Of a DNA stretch of 64,000 nucleotides, positions 53,614 to 64,000 are shown piece after piece. Positions within the stretch are counted from its first letter, which is position 1. The number at the start of each line of letters is the position of its first letter. The position numbers and the translations under genes were made by a program. Origin of the DNA: Siphonodentalium dalli (Eukaryota > Mollusca > Scaphopoda > Gadilida > Siphonodentaliidae); assembly GCA_032622095.1 (NCBI GenBank), contig CP136062.1, positions 202,083,959 through 202,147,958 on the forward strand. Direction: 5' to 3'. The notes beneath the pieces were generated by a model, which saw nothing but the letters and a program-made list of their open reading frames with translations, searched no databases and was not told where the DNA came from.

Positions 53614-53969
53614 CCAGAAAAGTAATTTCAAGCGTTATGAAAAATAAATGTAAAAAATGGGGATGGGTGTGCTCGGTTTGCCACCCCAACTCCCGCTTGT
53701 TAATTATGCGAACTGCAACAATGTGAACGTCGACATCCGATATACATCGATTGGTGAATCTCACGCATCCTTTCTGGTAGAGAAATTTCTGGAAAACATT
53801 TGCACAACACGACCGAAATTCCACAACAACGGATACTTTTCCCCCGCCAGATATGCAAGGATCATGTCCGCTGTGGGCTTAGATCGCTCAGCTTTCTCTA
53901 CGGACGATGATGCGATATTTTTCCATTTCCCTTACACCTTTCTCCACATTGCATCAGGTGCAACACCAA
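53513..53969. repeat. (CT)n microsatellite and unassigned sequence
   Basis: A CT repeat lies at about 53573-53609. 53657-53995 is open on the plus strand for 112 codons but shows no recognisable domain, so it is not called. Confidence 0.55.
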
Positions 53970-56209
53970 GGCCGGATTCGTCATCTCCGGTTTAGACCTC
54001 CGAGTTTAAACCTGGTTTAAACCTGCATTGGCGGTCCAGCCAAACCGGGACTAAGGGGGTGATTTGTCGTTCAGTTGCCAGCTAATTGACAACTCGATTC
54101 GGTGATGTGATAATGCAGTCAAACTACCCTCTTATCAATCGGACAAAAAGACAGGCCAATATAATTAATGCTTACTGACACGCCATAAATTATCGCGAAC
54201 GCGTGAACGCTCATTGTATTTATTTATTGAGAAACAAGTATCGATAATAGACCATTAATCCGATCTCATTCTGTGTTTAAACCAAGCTGACAAAGGGCAT
54301 GTCTCTAAACACGAGTATCACGCACTGTTCATCACTGTGTTTCTGATATATTTTCTGCAAGATTCTCTACCCGCAAAGACAAACATTTGGGGTATTTACA
54401 TGTATATATTAAAGGGTATAGGAGCTGTCTATCTGTATGTCCGTTCGTCTGTTCGCGCAACTTCCCCCCATACTCAGGACCGATTTCAACCAGCGGATGG
54501 TATAACGGCGTTAGGCTTTCAAAATTTTTATTTAAAAATGAGATAAATTAAATTTAAAACGAATTAAAAAACTGTATTGTTAAACGGAATAAGGAGTTGA
54601 ATGTAACAAGAAACACAATTTAAAATTTAAATGAATTATTATTATTTTTTAATATATAATTTTTTTTTAAATTAAAATGTTCAAATGATCAAAATGTGCG
54701 CAAATGTGTCGCAGGCCCCTCTGACACTGAATAGAGTCTCCATAATCGAGTCAATCAAGTAAAGGCAATTGAGTGCACACCAGAAGCGACATCTGAACTG
54801 TTGGAAGTGGGCAACCATGCAGGGGGACAGCTTTTAGTAAAGAAATATATTACATGCGTTGCTCTTTTTCAATGTCATAAATTTCCCGTCATGCAGAAAA
54901 TCAAAAAGTTCCCATGTTTTGAACTGGTGGAATATTATGGGAATTTATGGGCGTAGCCAGAGTAGAGTTATCAAATTTGACCATATAGTAATATAATTTT
55001 AGGATTGCAAACTATGTGTATAGCATATCTGATACTGCAGTAGCATCGTTTTTTGTGTCAAAATTTAACCCTTCAACTGAATTCGTAGACAACACCAGTA
55101 TTTGTGATTGCAACAGGCCAAAAAAAAAATAGCCACAAGATAGTTGTCAAAATCATATGGAAGGAACATATCCATATCTGAGGAAAGATCGCGTGCGAAT
55201 GAATCAATTGTGACATTTGTGTAGAAGTCGCCACTTAGACACGCCCTCGCCCGATATTATTTACAGCTCCACCCTTTGATCCGATTGTTTGACAATTCTA
55301 AACCGCGATCGAGAAAAGACGGACTCGTCATCTCAGGTTTATCCTTGGTAAAACTGGTTTAGCTGGACCGTCGAATTATATGGTTCAGTTGCCGGTTTAA
55401 AGCCACATGGCGATTTGCGCTCCAAAATACACATATTATTCGCTTTTGAATTTTTCTCAGTATCGAAATAGGTCGATAAATATCTTAACTACCTTTCTAC
55501 GAGTATTTTGTAACCCCAAAAAAGACATATTGAAGTAATGAAAAATACAACTGTGAATACGGTGTTTGGGTCCCACAAAACAGCCATTTGCGCGACATAG
55601 AACAGAAAAGAGCGTTCCGTGATAGTCTATTCCTGATATGTTAGCAATAAAGAGCTTTGTCTGACTTCTGGCGAAAAGTTGAAAACGGCTGAAAATTAGC
55701 TGTGACTTTGGCAAGTGTTTTTCAGAGTATATGCAATAGTTATGTCAATAGTTAGTTTATTTATCGACCTATCGTATCTGTCGCTCCAAATTTCGTAGAA
55801 AAATATGTGTAGGTTCAAATGAGCCATGTCCGTTTAAGCTTACAGAACAGAACGCAAACAAAATAAATATCGAAATTGACAAAAACTTATCCACACTCAC
55901 ACTGTATAGATGTCAATGCTTCTCGCTTATAAATTTCCAATCAATTTCCAATCGCTGTCGTAATTATTAATTTTCGTAATCATTAAAACGCGACGGTCCG
56001 TATTATGAAAGTGCGATTCATTATCCCGACAATACAGACACTACTGCTAAACCGCTGGTCTGGCTGGACCAGGTTTAAACCAGGGATGACGAATGCGCCA
56101 CTTAGACCTGTGGTCTCGGGTTTATACCACGGATTTAGCTGTCAAACGGCGGTTTAAAACTAGAGGTTTACGTATACCAGGTTAACACCTGAGATGATGA
56201 ATCCGGCCC
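53970..56209. mobile_element. 2.2-kb non-autonomous DNA element with GGCCGGATTC ends, copy 1
   Basis: The left end GGCCGGATTCGTCATCTC and the right end GAGATGATGAATCCGGCC are inverted repeats. The subterminal regions on both sides are rich in GGTTTA/TAAACC words, such as CCGGTTTAGACC and AACCTGGTTTAAACC. The same sequence order (TTACATGTATATAT, TGTATGTCCGTTCGTCTG, then AATTTCCAATCAA near the right side) recurs from 62479 on. No transposase frame was seen. The superfamily is uncertain because the target duplication is unclear. Confidence 0.7.
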
Positions 56210-58562
56210 AAAAGTGCAAAAGAATCGAACTGATTTTCCAAGGTAGGACCGTAGCCTATCCAATGTTGGTATATACGAACCGTATCGTTTGGTTTGAGCG
56301 AACCGTAGCATTCATGTGTTTGTTAAAAAAATTATAGTGTCGCGTGTAACAATTTGTTAATCCCATGGTCCTTAATCCGAGGGTGCATTAGACCGAAGGT
56401 GCAATAATCCGACACGTTCTTTAACTTTATTGAAGCTTGTTCCTGGAAGTACAGTGCTATTGCTGTTCCATATTTACATATCCGTGTGTAACGTATGTTC
56501 CATACTCATTTCGTGGACGTCAAATGACGTATATGACTTTCGCCTCAACCATGAAAACGGAACTAAAAAATAAAACCATAATCGCACATGACGAAACAAG
56601 CCGTGCTTGTGCCTATATAAATAAATCTTGTAAGTCTGTATTTTTTAATGTACGGATTCTAGGACGGATGATGTGTAATAAACACAGAACGACACGTGCG
56701 TTAATGAGTTTGTTGATAATGCGCTTGTGCTATCGCGGAAGGCGTTCTATCCTTCCTCGCTAACACTAGTGTCGTATGAACAAACACATTGAAACACTCG
56801 AACCGTGGGGCGAGCCAATCGTCGGACTCATGAACTATCGAACCAACGAACATCCGGGAACTATAGGACTACCGAACCGCGGACAACTTAGCTGCAGAAC
56901 TAACTCATTTAGCTCCTGATTTTGTAATCCGATTTCTTCGCTGCGACGTAACGAGCTTTCGTTGATGTGCTCATGTAGTGTTTCATCTTAGATCATGACA
57001 TTACATCGCCAAATATGCATATAATTTATACCTACAATGTACATGTAACATAGATTATTGATACAGACATCACATAATTGTGTGGGTGCACAGGGGCGAC
57101 ACGTGACAGATGGTTGACTATAACATCTTATGTGAACTATAACCGAAACGAATGACCAAACGCGCACCTGGGTTCATGGAACCAACGTCACATCACATGG
57201 CACGATGAACTAGAATAAGAACGGTTGGTTCGACACATATGATTACTTGCGATAAAAACTCGATGGGAGTGCGAGAAAGGAAGATAAAACCAAATGAAAA
57301 TGCGGGTAATTATGTAACAAATTACCGATGCACTGACAAGATTGAGGAGAGGCCAGAAGTGTCCCGTAGAGATCATAAGAAAACTGCAATATTCAGGTTA
57401 TATTTAGACCTCCAGTTTCTATTCTCAACTCGAGAATGCAAACTATGCCTTGGATGATGAGAATGATAGGGAAGAATTCCGAGGAATGCGATTCTAGCAC
57501 TGTCCGTGTGGTGTGAGCATCTCCGCTCTTATTGAATGCACCATGTCTCGATGCTTCTAAAGTGTTGAACGCTAATTGTGTGAGATGTTCACGGATTATT
57601 AATCGATCGCGCTGATTACGGCTGGATTATAAGCATATTACTGTGTGACATTCTTAATAGGATTAATTAGTTCTTGTCATCGGGATATTTGTTTTGTTTT
57701 TTTCGACTGACATGCACTGCCGACCCAGCCGAAAGATGAATCACAGAGAGTCAACGTATTCAGAGGTAGGTCTGATCGACTCAACTTCAATCTGGTAAAC
57801 GTTTGTTTGTGATTTATAAATAATAGCCTCTCACATACGAAGTGAATGGGATGTGTGCTAGAGTTTATTCGTCCGCTGCTCCGTCCGGGTTCCGGTCTAG
57901 CTGTTCGTCCGTCCGTCGCAGAAATTTCCGACCGCGGGTTATCGTATTTGAACTAAATTTGACATGGGCGCTCGTCCTCACCAGGGCTTGTACACGCGTG
58001 TCAAATGATGTCAGCATGTCCTATTAGTATAGTTATTCTCCGTTACTTATTTGGAAATGTTGAGTTTTAATCGTCGCGCAGACGCCTAAGCCATATTCGC
58101 TCGGAATCACTGAAAGTTCGTGTTGAGTTTCGTCATGAAGAAAGCTTCCTCTCTCTCTCACGTGTGTTGTATGATGAACCGGTCGACACCAAAGCTATTG
58201 TTACCACCTGCACACGAATTCCGCATGCACGCAACAAATTTGAAGCTATCTATGTCAACATATGTCGAATTTGAATTCTCTTTGATGTGCACATGACCCG
58301 CCACGGGGAGCGGGTATCCACATGGAACGGGTTTCGTTCATTCTGTGAATAGTTATGGCCCTTATATTGAAAATAAATCTCTGTAAATAGTGGATCTCTG
58401 TATCCCATATCATGTTTGAATGATTTATAATACGCTCGTGAATAAGCATGGGGGATATAACATGTTTTGCATATTCATTTACTGTGAAGTAATGGCCATT
58501 ATGGTGTAAAATACGTCCATCCCAGTATCTCCGTGATCTTGAATTGGATGTGAATGATCTGT
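56210..58562. other. Long stretch without a recognised gene
   Basis: The wording near 56380-56425 (CCTTAATCCGAGGGTGCA, TTAGACCGAAGGTGC) and 56800-56890 (GAACTATCGAACCAACGAAC) resembles decayed GAACCTTCGG-type minisatellite. Open stretches, such as 56437-56763, show no family similarity. Confidence 0.4.
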
Positions 58563-58630
58563 CAGCCTGTTCTCTCGAAAACCCGCACATTATATGCTTA
58601 TAATGGAATTTGTTTTAGGTCGATAATCTA
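58563..58630. mobile_element. Half copy of the CCCGCACATTAT MITE
   Basis: CAGCCTGTTCTCTCGAAAAC, then CCGCACATTATATGCTTATA and TTTTAGGTCGATAATCT, match one end of the copies at 53352 and 61594. The opposite end is missing. Confidence 0.6.
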
Positions 58631-59755
58631 AAGGACCAGACGCGTGTTTTGCATAAATCCTGGCAAAATTGTAAGACATTTTCAACACAGAATTTCACTG
58701 GATCTATCCGTCGAAAAGTCTTTAATTTCACTTATCCTCACTTTCATCGTGTGTAGAATTTGAAACAATTATTGAGAAAGACCAGAACAATGGATTTTAA
58801 TACATTTGAGAGGTTGAAAATATAATTTTCTGTTTGAACCTTTACTTTAGGTAGGCCCTACCGAGAGGTACTAGAATAATTATTAATTTCAAACAATAAT
58901 CGAATCACCAAATAGCCAATTGTCTTGGCTCTATGAGAAAAAGATAAATTTGTGCCATGTTGATCTAACTGTTTAATTGTGTGATAACACCATACCCCCA
59001 TATATTACAATGAAGAATAAAGCAGACAGAAATATGTCAGCTCAATGAAAACATATATTGATATGCAGTCCGTGCACTCAAGTATGGAGTAATCAATTTG
59101 AAATAGTCTACATTATTAGAGATACCTGCTCAGCTGGTGATATCATTATGGACACATTACCTAAAACTAATCTCAGCACAATGTTTCATTTATAAACAGA
59201 CATGACTTGAAAATTCTCAAATACAGAACATTATTTATGGATAGTTGTCTTTCAAAATGAAAATATTTATGAAGTGTCTTGAATCAAGAAAGATAAAGTT
59301 TCCTCTCATGATCTTCATCTATTGTTATGGATATATCAACTGCAGTTTTGAAAAGTTATATTTTACAGAAGTTCCCGAGAACAGCAACATCTTAAATCTG
59401 TATCATGCCATAAACGAAAAGTAAATCGGGTTATAATAGCCAACAAGTTGGTGGTTCTTAAATATTGTGTAAAAATAATCAATCGTTGAGAAAGAAATTC
59501 CAAACATATATTTAGAAAATCAATTTTGAAATAACGGGAAATTTAGGCAAAACGTGCGTCTGACACGTAAGCCACCACCGATAATAGGCCTCACCGAAAA
59601 GCTACCGGTGTGGGGGATACTGTGTGCTTGCACTCATTCGAATTAAAAGTGACATGGCACTGGTTATTCACCTTAGTTTGATGGTACGGGCAAGAAACCT
59701 CTGGGGTTCTAGAAGTCTTGATGACCATGTATGGACTTCGAACACGGAGTTTTAA
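58631..59755. other. AT-rich stretch without a recognised gene
   Basis: No coding sequence, RNA gene or terminal repeat was recognised here. Confidence 0.4.
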
Positions 59756-60249
59756 AGGCACGTGCGGCCTTAGTTGTCGAAAATATTCATATATGTTCCA
59801 ATCACCGTAAACAGAAAAACATTAAAACGCATACAGTTTCGTTCATATATGCCATGACCATCGCGTAAACAGCATGTTATCATAAAGATTTACTATATTT
59901 TACATATGCAAGAGTCTGGTTGTGTTACAGAAGACAGCACGATGCTGCTGGCTAATCACACACAAATGGCATAAACGCTCTTTATTCGTTCCATATCAGG
60001 AATTCACCAACAAAGAACGCTCTTTATGTTTACCATCATAATATAAACAAACACCAGAAAAGTAACTTTTTATGCTTTTGTTTACATAACAATGGTCAAA
60101 TATATGACAATAACATACTGTTGATGCGATATTTCTTATTTGTATACGGACAAAGTCTGTCTACATTTTGTTGTTCATCCTGTTTGTGGCGGTTTTTGAC
60201 GGGTGGAAATATTTTCACAGGATACCCACCGCCAAGGCCAACCGTACCT
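59756..60249. mobile_element. Second TTAA-target MITE family, copy 2
   Basis: 494 bp, the same length as the nested copy at 35556-36049 and highly similar. The ends are AGGCACGTGCGGCCTTA and AAGGCCAACCGTACCT, with TTAA at 59752-59755 and 60250-60253. Confidence 0.85.
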
Positions 60250-60377
60250 TTAACGTTTTAAATTTTGACAGGCAAGCAAAAATTCCGATTGTCTCATATA
60301 AAGAGCGCCCATGATTCCTTTGCTCAAACACGGTAGATAATAAAGAGCGTTCACAATTATGATACCAGGACTGTTCC

Positions 60378-60777
60378 ATCTTCGGTCTGTCTCAATAGAA
60401 CCATACAAATATGGATATCATTGGAACCGGTGCATTGACCACATTGTGATGGTTACAGTTATGCCCTGTGCCAATGCATTCTCTTATATATGCGAGTCGA
60501 CCATAGGTCGCCTCGTATATATAATAGAATGCATTGGCCTAAACAAATTCTTTTTTAACACTTTTTACCATTTTTTCTTACATTCTTTAACAATTTTATA
60601 ATTTGTTCTTACATTTTTTAACAATTTTTATAATTTTTTCTACATTCTTTGACAATTTTATCATTTTGAATATGTGTTAAGCCAAAGCATTCTCTTATAT
60701 ATGCGAGGCGACCTATGGTCGACTCGCATATATAAGAGAATGCATTGGCACAGGGCCGCGTTCTGTTGGGTAAAGGG
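60378..60777. mobile_element. TTAA-target MITE, copy d, left-truncated
   Basis: Homology to copies a-c begins at TTCGGTCTGTCTCAATAGAA, so the left end with its CCCTTTACCC repeat is missing. Hairpins lie at 60470-60538 and 60681-60749. The right end GTTGGGTAAAGGG is intact, followed by TTAA (60778-60781). Confidence 0.8.
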
Positions 60778-60781
60778 TTAA

Positions 60782-62460
60782 CGTCGTTTTAGCCACTTGG
60801 CCATATCACGACCAAGAACAGAATGATGTATGAAAAAGATCGTAGCGAAGCAACGGTGTACATAAATCAGACAGTAGATTATATTAAAACAATGAGCTAT
60901 GTACAAATAAAAGCACACAAGAGGAAATTATTCCGATTACAGTCAGGAATATAAATTCAGGAACTGACTGGTGTGCAAGCATACTATGAAAAATTAGTAC
61001 AAGAATACATAATGGCAAATAAATCAAATAAAATTACCAAGATTATACATCGAAATATGTAAAATAAATTCTAACACCAGATTGTTCATTGACAAGGTAG
61101 TTATAATATTTGATGAATCGTATCAGAACCTTTATCAATGCGTCAAGCCGACGGTCGGGTGGGTGAGACAGAATGCCACCCCTCACCAAGCCGACAGCTG
61201 CAGTCCACACATACCGATTATTTTTTCTTCAAGAGTTAATAGTTTCTCACCAAGCATCTGGTCAAACTTGTCAAAAGATGTACTTTTATTGCTGAGTGTC
61301 TAAACGTTGGAGTGACTTTGGCGATTTTTGTCTTGGAACAACAAGATCAACTTGAGTAGATTATTTGGGAGGAAATGTCTCGACAGAAGCTGTATCCATT
61401 ATCTGTACTACAGGTTTTGGAACAGGAATAGTAACAGTCGCCTCAAATTGTGTTGAAAGTGTTATACTGGGGAGTTTGGTTTGATTCTGTGTCTGATTGC
61501 TGGCATCAACACACATTCTTGTAGTCGCGATTGTTGAGTTTGTGACCTGTGGAGGATCAACTATTTTCTTAGCATCTATATATATGACAGATCAACCTGT
61601 TCTCCCGAAAACCAGCACATTATATGCTTATAATATAATATGCTTTAGGTAGATAATCTGCTTAGAATCGCCTCATTTTGAGTCGATAATGTGCTGAAAA
61701 AAATAACATTTTAGTCACATTACGACTCATAATAAGACGATTCTAAGCAGAATATGTGCGGGATGACACAAATATGCCAATTCACGACTGTTCGTTCAAC
61801 ATATATTTTAACTGTGGCCCGCACCATAAAACGAATTAACGGATAAGAGTTCATTATCTGCTTATTTCAGAATCAAATAAACACATTATGTACCTATTTC
61901 ACATTATATGTCGATTATGTGCGTATTTCTGCATGTGCAGCATGTGAACCTTTTACAGATTCGTGCAATCCTTATGCGCATGACTTGAAATAGAACATCG
62001 TGCACATATGTTTTCTTTACTTTTACAATGTTGATGGTCATACCCATATGACATTTAAAACCTCGCAATGGGTTTGGATCATATGTGCTTAAATCCATCT
62101 TCATATACTAATCTTCAATGTCGGTGGACATTCGCACCGATTGAAGGTCATAAGATAACTATTCAAAGGAACTTGTTGTGCATCAACTGTCTTAGTAAAT
62201 CTACAGACTCCCGTAACTCCCTGTGGTGCTAACTAAGCCACTAACTGACTCAGAAGAATCAGCTATATCACGAGTCTCAACACAGCTCTGCTACTGTTCA
62301 ATGTCTTGTGATGAGTAATCAATAGATGTTAATTGGATAATTGTATAAGAGTGTCAGCTTGAAGTTTTCTTGAACATTCCATCAGAAGAGAGCCACTTGG
62401 TGGTCCAGTCTTGATCGGTTTGATAGATTGTAATTGTCCGGCTATGCTTTGTAGAGTTTT
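60782..62460 (-). mobile_element. ORF1-only LINE copy 3, degenerate
   Basis: The minus strand ends with GGCCAAGTGGCTAAAACGAC followed by GTTAA, the same 3' tail as at 33935 and 45285. Traces of ORF1 lie above it: the C-terminal SHPPDRRLDA-like wording near 61141-61190, YDPNPLRGFKC near 62050, and blocks matching copy 2 at 62240-62460. Many stops and frame changes are present. A CCCGCACATTAT MITE sits inside at 61594-61762. Confidence 0.6.
61594..61762. mobile_element. MITE of the CCCGCACATTAT family, copy 3
   Basis: CCAGCACATTATATGCTTAT on the left mirrors TAAGCAGAATATGTGCGGG on the right. A central inverted pair is GAATCGCCTCATTTTGAGTC and GACTCATAATAAGACGATTC. It interrupts ORF1-only LINE copy 3. 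Confidence 0.65.
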
Positions 62461-62478
62461 TTCAATAACAAATACAGA

Positions 62479-64000
62479 GGCCGGATTCGTCATCTCCGAT
62501 TAAACTTACCAATGAGACCAAACGATAGGCCGATATAATGGTTATTGACAAGTCATAAATTATCGCGAACGCGTTCACGCTCAATGGATTTATTCATTGA
62601 GAAGCAAGTATCCCTCCTGGACTATCAATCCGATCTCATTCTGGGTTTAAATCAATCTGACAAAGGGCATGTATCTCAATACGAGTTTCACGCGCTGTTC
62701 ATCACTTTGTTTGTTATAGATTCTCTGCAAGATGCTTTAACGCAAAGACACAATTTGATGTATTTACATGTATATATGCATATGTTAAAGGGTATAGCTG
62801 TTATCTGTATGTCCGTACGTTCGTCTGTTCGCAACTTTTCTCCTATAACCCTGGACCGATTTCAACCAAATAAGGTGTGGTGACTCGGACGCTATAACGG
62901 CGTTAGGTTTTAAAAAGTTTGATTTAAAAATAAGAAAACATTAATTAATTATTTTTTTTTAAATTTGTGTTGTTAAATTGAGTAAGGAGTTGAATCTAAC
63001 AAGAAATTAAAATTAAAATTAATATTTGTTTTAAATTAAATTAAATTTGTTTTTTAATTAAAATGTTCAAATGATCCAAATGTGCTCAAATGTGTCGCAG
63101 GGTCCTATCGCAGGGTCCTACCGCAGGCCCCTCTGACGCTGAATAAAGGCTCCATAATCGAGTCAATCCTGGACCAAGAGGTCAGTCAAGTATAGGCAAT
63201 TTGCGTATGAGTGCACACCAGAAGCGACATCTGAACTGTTGGAAGTGTGCAACCACGCAGAGGGGCAGCTTTTAATAACGAAATATATTAGATGCGTTGC
63301 CTTTTTACAATGTCATAAATTTCTCGTCATGCAGAAAATAAAAAACTATCCAGGTTTGAACTGGTGGAATATTATGGGAATTATGGACGAAGCCAGAGTA
63401 GAGCTTTGTGGCATGATCTACATCAAAATAAGTTGTCAAATTTGACTCATATAGCAATTGCAAACTATGTGTATAGCATATCTGGTCATGCAGTAGCATC
63501 GTTTTGGTGTATAAAATTAAAACGTTGAACCCTTAAAATGAATTCATAGAAAACACCAGTATTTGTAATTGCCACAAGCCAAAAAACAAGCACAAGATAG
63601 TCGTAAAAATCATATTGAAGGAACATGTCCATAAGCTCCCCTGTGAATGAATGAAGTGACATAATAACACCAGTCGGCAGTCGCCACTTAGACACGCTCT
63701 CGTTCGAGATTATTTACAGCTCCACCATTTGATTGATTGTTAGACAATTCTAAACCGCGATGAAGAAAAGACGGATTCGTCATCTCAAGTATAGTCTCGG
63801 TAAAGTTGGTTTAGCTGGACCGCCGAAATAGATGGTTTAGTTGCCGGTTTAAGCTATAAAAAAAACGCAAAAAATATATCGAAATTGACAAAAACTTAGC
63901 CCCACACGCTTTATGTGTGAGTGCTCCACGCTTATAAATTTCCAATCAAAATATGCTCGTAGTCGTAGTTATTGATTTTCGCAATCAATAAAACGAGGCG
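62479..64000. mobile_element. GGCCGGATTC-ended DNA element, copy 2 (runs off the window)
   Basis: It starts GGCCGGATTCGTCATCTCC and follows copy 1 (53970-56209) in order: AATTATCGCGAACGCG, ACAAAGGGCATGT, TGTATGTCCGTACGTTCGTC, GTGCACACCAGAAGCGACAT, and near the window end CTTATAAATTTCCAATCAA. Its right end lies beyond 64000. No transposase frame was seen. Confidence 0.7.

Noticed and set aside
53657-53995. A 112-codon plus-strand gene
   Set aside because: No domain, no splice context, and its end overlaps the start of the GGCCGGATTC element.

Overview
The window is AT-rich animal DNA: a host gene split by GT-AG introns, set among many transposable elements. The non-LTR families present (a CR1-type LINE carrying a 2A peptide, LINE 3' tails ending in a CGTTAAAT-type motif, TTAA-target MITEs) and the choline-transporter-like gene suggest a lophotrochozoan, most plausibly a mollusc. 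That placement is an inference from element style. No prokaryotic features were seen.

Region 1 to 17.4 kb (minus strand) holds the first five coding exons (242 codons) of an SLC5-family transporter resembling the high-affinity choline transporter CHT1. All four complete introns have GT-AG ends and compatible phases; the rest of the gene lies beyond position 1. Intron 3 is swollen by an antisense Ty3/gypsy LTR retrotransposon at 2838-12465, with about 1% LTR divergence, a PNMA-type gag, and a pol broken by stops and frameshifts. Introns 1, 2 and 4 carry MITEs and a tRNA-related SINE head.

Region 17.5 to 33 kb holds a decayed LINE endonuclease fragment, microsatellites, two duplicated zinc-finger pseudogene fragments, and an apparently intact CR1-type LINE ORF of 1192 codons on the minus strand (24512-28090). 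A canonical 2A motif (GDVETNPGP) lies between a hydrophobic leader and the endonuclease domain.

Region 33 to 53 kb is a dense mosaic. It includes ORF1-only LINE copies, TTAA-target MITEs with twin hairpins (one hosting another TTAA MITE, one hosting a palindromic element), and a 0.76 kb compound minisatellite open in all three forward frames. It also includes three copies of an unrecognised protein-coding retroposon (one with an open 276-codon ORF, a poly-A tail and a target duplication), and a 467-bp duplicated segment flanked by a 24-bp direct repeat. A satellite rich in nuclear-receptor half-sites, a 16-bp minisatellite, an E-box triplet and two fold-back elements complete it.

Region 53 to 64 kb contains two copies of a roughly 2.2 kb element with GGCCGGATTC ends, further MITE copies, and a third ORF1-only LINE. 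Apart from the transporter, nothing here can be called a functional host gene with confidence; the other coding sequence is mobile-element-derived or fragmentary.
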